Assembly: GCA_001687465.1 (NCBI GenBank)
Contig: LVLI01000156.1
Coordinates: 62,001 to 126,000, forward strand
Source of the DNA: Halocafeteria seosinensis
Taxonomy: Eukaryota > Sar > Bigyra > Bicosoecida
DNA: 64,000 nt
Direction of reading: 5' to 3'
In this document: one piece after another, positions 1-9,228 of the stretch
How the letters are laid out: the number at the start of each line of letters is the position of its first letter
Position numbering within the stretch: the first letter of the stretch is position 1
The notes under the pieces: model-generated
The model's database searches: none
What the model was told of the DNA's origin: nothing
The model's input: only the letters and a program-made list of their open reading frames with translations
Program-made: the position numbers and the translations under genes

Positions 1-446
1 ACTGCTCTCATAACGTTAACCCATCTCACAGCTTCTTCAGGAGTTTCCGCCCTAAACAGTCGATAGCGATCCCAACGTATGCTGAATTCGCACGTTGGTA
101 CTGCATTCAACAGCATCGTCAAGTTTCAAGTACTTAGCCTTGCTTAAGACATGATACGTTCGAGCGCCAATAGACATTCACCTACCTGTTCCCCCTTGAC
201 CGTCAGATTCCATTATAACCGCCGGATTTTGAGCCTGACGTGAATGAAAAGCGGAATGTATATATTCAAAAGTTCGTGTCTACTTGCTCTCGAGAGAATT
301 GCCCTTACTCTATTCAAATCCATTGCACATAGCATTTCTGGACTGTCATATCGTTTGTAATAGACAAAGTAATGTCCAACGATTTCGAACCAGCGTTTCT
401 GCCAGCGCTTTTGACTGCGGTTTCCCAAATGCACGAACAGCGTCAC
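1..446 (-). CDS. PH-domain protein, partial (3' end outside window)
   Basis: Three exons read on the minus strand form most of a pleckstrin-homology domain, a lipid- or protein-binding module. The exon at about 446-309 gives the first strands (KRWQKRWFEIVG, then YFVYYKRYDSPEML and AMDLNR). A GTAAGG donor follows. A 49-nt exon at about 234-186 is next, then an exon at about 100-1 with the C-terminal strand and helix (RYRLFRAETPEEAVRWVNVM), including the typical Trp of the last PH helix. Both junctions keep phase. The 5' limit is unclear: the frame stays open to about 490 without an ATG, and an acceptor could lie just before KRWQKRW. The gene runs off the left edge, so the protein's other domains and its lipid specificity cannot be judged. 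Confidence 0.72.
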
Positions 447-1546
447 AAGCAGCCATTCAGGAGAGCATTCGTAAAACCTTGACAGACAAGAGAAGCGTAC
501 CTATTTTCTTTCTTTAAGTATCCTTTAATTGGTGCTTTATTGCGATCCTCCATTTCAGCCAAGCGAACAAGGTGACTTTTCGCACGCGGTGTGCTCTGTA
601 TCGACGACGCCCCGCTTCCAGCAACGGCCGCCTGCCTCCCTGTATTCCAGAGTGACGCGGAACCATGTAGTGACCATATAGAATCCGAATTCAGACGTAG
701 GGACCAATTAGGACCCTTTTACTCACCATTTCCGGATGCCGTCCCGTTGGTATTCATCGTATTAATGCTCTATTAAAGCTTCCACAGTCCCGATTCCAAT
801 CAATATCACTAAAACTGAGTCTCCTCTTGCGATTATCGAGGAGCACGGAGAAGATCCTAGTATGTAGACGCCGTAGAACTGCTTGAATAATCGATACACA
901 GCATTCCCATGCGCCGAGGGAGTAGGCGCTCCCTATGGGGACCCCTTCAAGATAACTACAAAAAAGGTCCCTTCGATTCGTACTGCACACGACAATACGA
1001 CGCTGAATCAATACCCGACTACAAGATACAGTCACCCGTGGAGAAATTCAGGGTATGTGCTCTGCCATACAACAAGTGGGCTCTGTTGATTCTCACTGTC
1101 AGAAAACTGGATTCTCCGGCGAGTTCTGCGTCTTCGTTTCGGGTGGTTTCGGGCCGGAAGAGACCCGAATACCCGAACTCATTCCACGCATCGAAGGCAA
1201 CGTGTCCACAAACACAGCACGTAGGTTACGTAACAAAGGAGAGAATTGGGATTCTTAACACTTGCAAGTCGTGGAATTCTCCTTGTCTTTGGTTCCGTCA
1301 CAGATATGAGAAGATAGAAGCGCGTCAGGAGCGGGTAGACAGCTGCCGTTATTGACGACATACCATTACCTGCATTGAAACTGAGAGAGAGTCCCAGCGC
1401 ATGCGTTTCTGGCATAACTGTAGTTACTGTTGCATCGGCGAGGCAGCGCTTCGTTCGTGGTCGTGCAGGTAGCTCAACTCCCGCAGGCTGCAGGAAAAAC
1501 CAATTAAGACACACTCGGCTCGAAGAGCCGTAAGCGAACGGTAACA
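447..1546. other. Spacer with possible 5' exons of the PH gene
   Basis: About 1.1 kb between the PH-domain gene (minus) and the coiled-coil/PDZ gene (plus). It should hold both promoters and probably the 5' exon(s) of the PH gene, because that frame opens without a start codon. Several short open frames exist on both strands but none has domain-like sequence or credible splice sites. I see no RNA gene or repeat. Confidence 0.5.
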
Positions 1547-2431
1547 ATGGATCAGAAAATAATGACAGATATACAGCGCTTGGGGCTTCGTAGTCCCTCG
1601 AATGCGTCCCCTAGGAGGTCGAGCTCGAGAGCTGTTTCGCGAGGGAGGACCCCTCGAACGGACTACTACCAAGACGAACCCAAAGTTAGGCGAAGTAGAT
1701 CCAGCAGACGAAGTGATTCGAGAATGAGAAGTGGCATGAATGGGGAACAATATTCGTACTCAGCGGAGCGAAGGATTGCTTCAAAAGATAGCAATGAGAG
1801 CGTAGAGAAGAGCTTAGACGGAGAACTTCAGGGCAACCGTTTGATTGAAAACATGAGAGAAAGAATAAAGCAGCTAGAGAACACTCTAGCTGACACGACG
1901 TACCAAGTAAGCCTATCTGTCTGAATAAGCTTGGTGATATGTCATTTAGGCATGCGTCCATTTGTTTGCGATGCAGCTCTCCACACTTGTAGCGACAAAC
2001 GCAACTAATCCGATTGGATACTATACTGTCACCTTTGACGTAGGGGTAAGTAAGGCGGTCTCTGTTCTGTGCACCACATCAGCCATTGGAGAAAACATTG
2101 TTGATATTCTGATCAAAAAATATCCCAGGAGGCCATTGGTATGATCGTGGTACTAGATGAACACAAGCGAGTAGTTGTCGGGGAACTGCGAGATTCTCCG
2201 CAAGGCAAACCTCTGGCTGCCAAAGCCTCGGGAATGATACAAGTTGGAGATATAGTCGTTGGTAAGTTAATTGGTATTTTAGAAGTGTTTCTGCTCTATT
2301 TCCGCTGTTTCTGGTTCGTCGCAGCTATTAATGAGAGGAACTTATGTCGCCATTCCTCCTTGGAGTCTGTCTCCGAGGATTTCAAGAATTCCAGACGTCC
2401 CGCAAGGGTTCTATTCAAACGTTCCAACTAG
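1547..2431 (+). CDS. Small Ser/Arg-rich, coiled-coil protein with C-terminal PDZ domain
   Basis: Four exons (about 1547-1906, 1977-2046, 2129-2261, 2325-2431) joined by introns with GTAAG donors. Residues 1-80 are Ser/Arg-rich and probably disordered. A short heptad-like helix (NMRERIKQLENTLAD) follows. The rest matches a PDZ fold: YYTVTFDVG, then IGMIVVLDEH, GMIQVGDIVVAINERNL (the usual G-D-x-I-x-x-I-N stretch) and a last strand RPARVLFKR. PDZ domains bind the C-terminal tails of partner proteins, so this is likely a small adaptor. The frame is kept across all three junctions, which supports the model. No ortholog is recognised, and the partner and cellular location are unknown. Confidence 0.75.
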
Positions 2432-2669
2432 TCTGTCAAAGCCATGAAAATAATCGGCTACTGTGGCACGGAGTTTAGATTAGTTGACAATAGTTGCTGT
2501 ACAATTACGAGTATGTACCACAGTACTTCACACTCTCCTGGAGCAACTTCACAACGAGCTTCATAGAAACAGTCGAAATAATTACATTGTGTCGATAATT
2601 TTGTAAATTCCACTTGGTAATCGTCTCGATAATCGTAGTAGATTCTATACAGGGGGAGGGGGGATCAGC

Positions 2670-3309
2670 ATGGGTGGTAAAAAGCGAATGAGAGGCCCAC
2701 CGGCAGACTCCACCCAGGAAGTTGACGACAAGAAGAGCTCATTGGCCACCTCATCTGCAACCGATGCCTCAGCTAAGCCCCTTATATCAAGTGCAGTAGA
2801 TTCTATGGCAACTTCGAATGGTACAGCTAACGTTAAAATAAAAAAGAAGAAAAGGAAAAAGAAAAAATCGGAGAATGGAGACCAATCACAGAGTCAACAT
2901 GATACGCAAATCGGGCATAAGAGCGAAGCAAATCCTTCCGCTGCGTCACTTTCCATAGATGATATCTTTGACGGGGTCAAACGAGCAAAGAAAGCGTCCG
3001 AAGAGAAAGAAAGGACAGCTAAGGTAAGTTGAATAAAGCAATACACTTCCAGGAGCCTCAGCATCGGTCATGCGTCTTTTTTTGCAGAAGCACAAAGAGA
3101 AAACGCAGAATGACGAACAGCTGCAGCGACGCATTGAGGAGCTTGAAAAGCATGGTAGAGCTGCGAACCGGGGCGGTAACACGCACGATCCTAAACCTGT
3201 TCGTTTTGATTCAGAACTCGGGATGAATATATATTCCGAAGAGTCCTTACGGATCAACAAAGGTGGCGGTACATCATTATGTCCATTCGATTGCTCCTGC
3301 TGTTACTGA
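2670..3309 (+). CDS. DUF1764 family protein
   Basis: Two exons (about 2670-3024 and 3088-3309) around an intron with a GTAAGTTG donor and a TTTTTTTGCAG acceptor. The N-terminal half has a basic tract (KKKKRKKKKS, a possible nuclear or nucleolar signal) and the motif SIDDIFDGVKRAKK. The C-terminus has the diagnostic DUF1764 ending: IYSEESLRINKGGGTSLCPF followed by DCSCCY and stop. The family is widespread in eukaryotes, small, basic and of unknown function. The clustered cysteines at the end (CPFDCSCC) suggest metal binding, but that is inference. The length of about 190 residues is normal for the family. Confidence 0.85.
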
Positions 3310-3455
3310 TCGTTTTGAGAATTACCGAGATTGGTCTTTGAATGAGTTCAGGAGATAGCCTACAGTTTCAAAGAACAGCTGATGGCATCGTACTAATGTC
3401 GAAATATGAACCAGAGAAGCAATATATGCATTTCTTGTAATACCTAGAAACACAC

Positions 3456-4185
3456 TTAAATTCTTTCAGCTAGGGATTCTGCGGATGATACGGTCACTTC
3501 ACCAGGATTGGATTCGGTACTGATATCTTTTACAGAGCCATCGTCAATGAGACCTGCGAAGCGTTTGCAGCGTTTGCCCAAAGCTCCCACTGAAAGATCG
3601 ATCTCTTGATCGAGCGCTCGAGTCAGTGAACCATCCCAGTCGGCGATAATGCTCACTTTATCTCCAGCGTTCTGCATAAACAATGCACAAGTACAGTATT
3701 GAAAGGCGGGTGTAGACTCTGCAGAGCCGGTTTCAACGTACCACATGGTTCGCCCATGCCTTTGAAACCTCTGGATCATTCACGGTCAGGCAGATAATTT
3801 CATCTACACCCTGCATATGCGTCGAATTTCAATAAGCATTGATGCCATTACTCCATGACCTTCTGTGGCAGGAAGCGCACGTGTACGCGGCACCTACTTT
3901 GGATTTCAACTTGTCCGCATTCTGTATGAAGCCTGGGAGATGAGATGCAGTGCATACACCAGTAAAAGCACCGGGCACTCCAAAAAGGGCAACCTGTGCG
4001 AAAAGAAAGAAGGATGGGCATCTTCCAAGATTCCACCTGCGGCACTTTGTTCTACAGCCATGACGTCATACCTTCCGTCCTTTGAACAGCTTGGCTAAGC
4101 TTTCATCAGAGACTTCGCCATTTCGGACGACCTTTACCGTGAGGTCATTCCCTTGTAGGATGGAAGATCCAACAGAGATCGTCAT
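3456..4185 (-). CDS. Type II (PRX5-like) peroxiredoxin
   Basis: Four exons on the minus strand. The ATG at 4185 gives MTISVGSSILQGNDLTVKVV. The next exon has GVPGAFTGVCTASHLPGF, which contains the peroxidatic cysteine in the F-T-x-x-C-T context. Then come DEIICLTVNDPEVSKAWA and KVSIIADWDGSLTRALDQEI, and the last part, LGKRCKRFAGLIDDG, ends at SAESLAERI. The enzyme reduces H2O2 and alkyl hydroperoxides using thioredoxin or glutaredoxin. The second cysteine (DEIIC) sits where plant type II enzymes have their resolving cysteine. No presequence is visible, so a cytosolic form is likely. The size of about 165 residues is usual. All junctions keep frame. Confidence 0.92.
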
Positions 4186-4612
4186 TTTTTACGCTCTGAA
4201 GTTACTGTATCCGCTGGAAGTACAAAAGATACCGTAATACATCCTGCATAAACTGTGCATGCTTGCACGAAAATCACTCACTTCAAACAATAGGTAAATT
4301 AATGAAAAATCAATCGCTCCGTCTTCGCCTTTTGACAATTCTATCGGCTACCATACACTCATATTTCCTGGCAGCAGTTCTGCCGCAGAGGGATCTTCAA
4401 CCAAGAGCACGTCACACTGACCGTCACAGACACTCAGATATGGTATAGATCAAATACCGGTAGGCATAGCCATTCTTATAGTGCTAAATTAACGCTAACT
4501 ACGTGTGGCGCTGTGCATTTTTCGCAGAACAGACGACTCAGTAACCAAAACGAGCGTTGTATATTGAATCTCTACTTTACGCGGGAAAAGAGCCGGGAGA
4601 TAGATGTGTAGC
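4186..4612. other. Spacer upstream of peroxiredoxin
   Basis: About 430 bases between the peroxiredoxin start and the stop of the next minus-strand gene. It must hold the peroxiredoxin promoter and the 3' end of the upstream gene. Short open frames on the plus strand look like chance. No clear motif is seen. Confidence 0.4.
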
Positions 4613-5652
4613 TCACTCGTCGGCCCAGACATTGACTCCGGGACGTCTGCTTGTTTCGAAATTTCCGGCCGTGATCACATTTTGTCTTCCCGGAGCTCTC
4701 CAAGCTGCAGTACGCGCACCTGGTACGTTACCTTCCGCGCGTACTCGTGTATCAGCAGATGCACCCTGCAACCAACACTTAATCCAACAGAGTTTCTGGA
4801 CATACAAGTTACCCTCGAGGATCAACATACCGTAATTTGTAGCGACGCCTCTTTGGCCTCGCGTGGTTGAGGTGCTCTCCCTTGTTCCTTCTCTTCCAAA
4901 GCGCGCAGTCCAGGGTCGCCCCAAGGTACCCATGATCGTTGCGGCACTGTTTGTGTTTTTGGATCTCCTGTCTTCTTAAATCTTTCCCCAATGGCTGCAG
5001 GTACGCGAAACACAGTGTTATGTACAGTCCCAACCAGCATGTTTAGTAGAACTGCAACCCACCTCCAGATCCTCCCATTCCTTTCTCTTCTCTAGAACCA
5101 GCAGGTCCACCTGCCGGAGGCATGTTTGCACTATGTTCAGCCAAGTATTCCAAATGGGTCGGTTTGCCACTTCCACCAAAGCTCTGGCGCATTGTTGTTT
5201 GGAAATGGTCGTCTTCAATTTCTTTCTCTTCAGCGCGAGGGATAACAGTGCCGAAGTTCTCTCCAGACGGCACTACTTTTTGGCTCTGTTTGTACGCATA
5301 CTGTGCTTGTGGAAATGTGTCTGCCGTCACCATGCCAAAGCGTGGTGGCTGCTCCTTCTGCGTTGCTCGCCGCGACGGTAAAGCAAAATCCTGCTTATTT
5401 ACTGTTGTCTTCTCCCTCTGCGTCATTAACGGGGGAGGATAAGACCGACAAAGCCACGGAAGCACTAGAACCCTTCTTCACTTACAAATCCATAATCCGG
5501 ATACACTCTTCCACTGCTTGATCCTTCTTGCTGCTGGTCCTCGAACCAGTTACCTGCGTCGCATGTTGCTATACCAGTAAGGCAGCTAATGTGCATGTTA
5601 TCCACCTTCTACACTTACCTAAAAGAGTGGATTTATTATAGTGTCTCGACAT
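4613..5652 (-). CDS. CFAP107-like axonemal microtubule inner protein (putative)
   Basis: Five minus-strand exons. The first, starting at ATG 5652, reads MSRHYNKSTLLG and joins NWFEDQQQEGS: the S-x-x-L-x-G-N-W-x-E/D pattern resembles the start of ciliary microtubule inner proteins such as CFAP107. Pro/Gly-rich sequence follows (PPRFGMVTADTFPQAQYAYK, FQTTMRQSFG, THLEYLAEH), then GERFKKTGDPKTQTV, SWVPWGDPG and an end at GVNVWADE. The intron near 4998-5064 contains the stop TAA and a TACTAAAC branchpoint-like motif; skipping it as an intron fuses what look like two small genes. Such proteins bind inside doublet microtubules of cilia. The ciliary assignment rests on the short N-terminal motif and composition, so it is tentative. 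Confidence 0.55.
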
Positions 5653-6221
5653 GTCTGTATTCGTTTACTGTTAGCTTCACGTTCCCACTACTGTCGTCAT
5701 TCTATCCTCTACATCCACGGATTTTTTCAGGTCATGTATAGCGCCCCCTAGCTAGCAATTTTCATACCAACTCAGAACTTAAGTCATCATCTTGATTCTT
5801 GAAAGTGGCGCTTTTCGTGTAGAGAAGCTGTTAACGGCTTTCCTCAAGCCCATCTTCACAGATGCAACACGTCGACGACTCGGTCGCAACTGTGGATAAA
5901 TGATGATCTACAGTGATTGTGAGACATGCCTGGCGCATACCTGCACGACACCGATAGGTATGATTCTCTATGCGCGTGTATTCAGCAGTGCTAGAGGTAC
6001 TCTCCTGCGAAGAATCAAGAGACGTCCCCGGAGGAAGTCAACACTGGCATTTTCCAACGATATGGAGCATCTATACCGAGAACTGCAACACTGTAGGAAT
6101 TTGCGGCTGGACGATTCGGGAGAAACGGCGCGCATGCAGTTTGCATTGAAAACTATCAACGCCACGCCATCTCTCCCATCGTGTACGTGTTGACGCCTCC
6201 ATACTAAAAGCGTGTAACACA
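5653..6221. other. Spacer; may hold 5' exon(s) of the nucleotidyltransferase gene
   Basis: The nucleotidyltransferase gene at 6222-7640 lacks an obvious start codon in its first supported exon, so one or more 5' exons should lie here. A possible exon lies at about 6118-6180, between a TGTAG acceptor and a GTGTACG donor, with a branch-like CATACTAAAAG in the following intron, but the protein is not recognisable. The rest is unexplained. Confidence 0.35.
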
Positions 6222-7640
6222 GCTCAATTCGAATGGATGTGTTCCAACAGATTTCCACAGAGAAGTCTTCGTTCATACCGAACATTGCTATAACGAGGTA
6301 CGTAAATAGTGGTCTGAGTTTGTGGTCGCGAAGTCACACATCAAGATTCTTGGTCTCAGCAAGTCGACAAGGGTGACACGGCTGTATCTAAGCAGAATGC
6401 CATCCTAGCTGCCAAAGAGGCATACAAGAATGCCCACATAGCAGGCAGTGAACTTTCCTTGCAGGAAATGCATAAAAATCAACAGGGCTCTCCTCCTGTC
6501 TTTGGGTGCGGTGTTGGTGTTTGTGCCACGGATGTGGACCCTAATAACTACGCTGTAGCTGTACTAAGCTCCTTCCTGATGCGGAGCTACAGTATCACAT
6601 TGAAAAGTGGTCGTGAAGGAGATCACAGTGACGATTCCAGTATCGTTGCGGAGTGGCTTATCCATGCCCTCATCTCCAACTGCAGCGATTTGAGCGATCA
6701 GAGACCTTGGGCAGATCCATACAAGCCAAGCGGGGGCGTTACTATGGCTTCAGTTTCGGAGGAAGGCACGGAGTCACAGGTTGACAGCATTGCCTCAAGA
6801 GAAGGAATAATACTCTACCGACCTTTCGATCTGCCTATGAGTTCTTCAGGCGACGATAGTCACATTACAGAACAAGCCGTTTTGTTCAATCCACATCCGG
6901 AAGAAAAACACTTGCCTGTTCCTTTCTTCAACAGTGGAGTGCCATGGCCTTCTATCGTTGTCCCGGGCTCATTCAACCCCTTTCATATTGGGCATTCTCT
7001 TTTAGTAACTGCTACACAGCGATTCCTGAGTGACTGTGGAGCACCATTGGCGGACTCGAAACAGAAAGATCGCGTCATATTTGAACTGTCAGCTACTAAC
7101 GTGGACAAACCACCACTGGGGTGGGATGGACTGATGCAAAGAGTTCGTCAGTTTGCCTTTCGAAATGAACGATCGCGCTGTGTACTCCACGGATCAGGAC
7201 TGCAACGCCCCGAAACTGATGATGACACAGTTTGGCCAGTGCTTGTTACAGCAGCACCAAGGTTCATTGAAAAAGCCAGGCTGCTTCCTAATTGCTACTT
7301 TGTTGTGGGGTATGACACTGCCGAACGCTTAATAAACCCAAAATACTATGACAATTCCAGAGACGAAATGATTGGAGCTTTGATCGAAATGCGTCGGTTG
7401 GGGTGTCGATTTATCGTCGCTGCCCGCGCAGCGGACGCCAGCAAAGAGCTTGAGTGTTTCATTGAGGCAGATGGCTCAGTAAGTGTGGAAACGAGCTCCT
7501 CCCATAAAGATTGCTTGACGCTCGCTGATCTGGCTAACGACATACCTCCATGTGCCCGTGAGTTATTTATTGAGTTGCCTATTTCGTACTACAAGTTGGA
7601 TTTATCATCTAGCGCACTACGGAAAGCTTTGAAACGGTAG
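6222..7640 (+). CDS. CinA-like / NMNAT-like nucleotidyltransferase (5' end uncertain)
   Basis: The main exon starts after a TCTCAG acceptor at about 6360 and ends at 7640; a preceding small exon at about 6222-6297 keeps phase. The first part (FGCGVGVCATDVDP, then SITLKSGREGDHSDDSSIVA) resembles the end of a CinA-type domain. The second half is a cytidylyltransferase-like fold: PGSFNPFHIGHSLLVTAT is the G-x-F-x-P-x-H-x-G-H nucleotide-binding motif and LDLSSSALRKALKR is the I-S-S-T-x-x-R-like motif near the end. Plants have a comparable CinA-plus-nucleotidyltransferase protein. Relatives transfer nucleotidyl groups to NMN, pantetheine phosphate or similar. The substrate here is unknown; a role in NAD repair or synthesis is only inference. 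Confidence 0.72.
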
Positions 7641-8327
7641 AGCCTTGTCTAACAAGATGTGACAGGAACTCGGAATACGCCGGTTCTGAGAAAGTAAAAC
7701 CAGCACATTGCAACTACATTAGTTCCTCCGGCAAGTTACCGACAGATCGGTGCTCACCGAATGAGAAAAAGTGGTGAACTACTTTGTGAATGACCACTGG
7801 AATACTAAGTCTGCGACGAGGAATTCCCGGTACCTACCCTTCGAACGTATTGTCGATGTCTAGACTATGTTTTATTCGGGTTAGCAAAACATTGTTATGC
7901 GCTGCGTACTGCACTCAATGTGTCATATGGGAATATTAGTACTTGTAATGCGTAATTCTTCACGATGCGCCCCCACCGTATTACGCTAGTACTACGGGAG
8001 CAAGGCACCATATTACTGTGGTGTTACTACAAGTTGCCCGATTAAACAGTGCAACAAAATTGTAATTGTTAGGTCTTTCTTTCAATTTAGAAAGATAATC
8101 AACGAAGTATCAGAGTGATAATATATCCAGGAAGCAACCTGTCTTCAACTCTCGGGTCCTGTTAGCTTCCACATCTGTAAGAATACAGGTAGCTGTACGC
8201 AGCAGTACAGACTAGCTGTCGAGCTTTGCCCAGATACCCCAGCCCTTTGCGCATGTTGCTCGTCTGCAAGGGTAAGTGCTTTTGAATATGAAAGCTGCTA
8301 ATTAAACTTTACTTTAACCTTGGCTAG

Positions 8328-8624
8328 ATGGTATTGCAGACGAAGTTACAAAGTGATTACGAATCTGGAAGCGTAGTACTCGAACCTGAAAACATGTCGA
8401 ATCCCAGTAGTGCTCCATTCGATTTACAGAAGAGCATAGTTGGAAGGAGACTAAGTAGCATAGCCACTGTTGTGTATGGACTGCTTGGTCGTTCAGCCGA
8501 CTACGAGTATGGCCATACTACACCCAGCAAGCTCAGCTTGAAGTACCATCCGTTCAGCCAGGACTTCCATAAATCGATTCATCTCGACATACTGAGATGC
8601 AGAGAGCGCAGCCAGCACAGATAA
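8328..8624 (+). CDS. Hypothetical small protein behind a 5'-UTR intron
   Basis: A GTAAGTGC donor at about 8271 and a CCTTGGCTAG acceptor at 8327 bracket a plausible 57-nt intron, and the ATG follows at once (MVLQTKLQSDYESGS). The 98-codon frame is polar, with no membrane segment or known motif, and ends ILRCRERSQHR. Either it is a small real gene with an intron in its 5' leader, or the exon belongs to a non-coding transcript. A downstream frame at 8692-9009 might be a further exon, but I found no convincing junction. No function can be given. Confidence 0.3.
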   Translation: MVLQTKLQSDYESGSVVLEPENMSNPSSAPFDLQKSIVGRRLSSIATVVYGLLGRSADYEYGHTTPSKLSLKYHPFSQDFHKSIHLDILRCRERSQHR

Positions 8625-9004
8625 ACAAGTTCTCCTACGGAGGCAATGATGCTACTTCAAATGAAAGTGTTACAGCGTAACATCCAACAACTTGCAACAA
8701 GCTCCAACGGAGGACCTTCACACACTTGTTCGCACTGGATCTGTCTTGGACCGACGCAAAAGAGTAGATGATTCGGGAAATCATAATGTCTTTCTTAGGA
8801 TACCAGTACTTTATGTACGTTCCATATCGGTAGGAGATCTGCTAGCAATGAAGACTGCTTGCTACTTGCATAGAATGCAAACGAATCATCAATCCCGTCT
8901 CCCGGTCTCCACAAATAGAAGGCAATCACGCATGCTATGCATATTCCAGAGTATATTTAATCAGTTAATACACCAACCACTTAACGGTTTCCCAACTCAG
9001 CCAC

Positions 9005-9023
9005 TATAATATATAAATATATA
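9005..9023 (+). promoter_or_regulatory. TATA-like AT tract upstream of the pseudokinase gene
   Basis: The stretch TATAATATATAAATATATA is the strongest A/T block in this spacer and lies about 205 bases upstream of the ATG at 9229. It could be a TATA element for that intronless gene. The distance leaves room for a leader of about 170 bases. No other promoter evidence is visible. Confidence 0.25.
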
Positions 9024-9228
9024 CCGTTGTGCGGGTGTCTTGCCTTTGTGAAGCTGAAATGCAACCCCGTCAAATACGCAATGACCAAATCGACGGTGTT
9101 TGAAGATGGTTCCGTCATGTGGCCCGTATTATTCTGGTCCCCAGTGGTAGTAATGTGAACCTGCGTGGTGAACGCTTCTTGGTGGTGATGGAGTGATCTT
9201 CTTTTGTGGAAAGCGGCAAAGTGTCCGA

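Larger units (their letters stand above)
7641..9228. other. Gene-poor region with one weak small gene
   Basis: About 1.6 kb between two plus-strand genes. It holds a probable intron (about 8271-8327, GTAAGTGC to TTGGCTAG) followed directly by an ATG, listed separately. Another open frame at about 8692-9009 starts without ATG and has no domain-like sequence. An AT-rich TATA-like tract lies at about 9005-9023. Nothing else is recognised. Confidence 0.45.
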
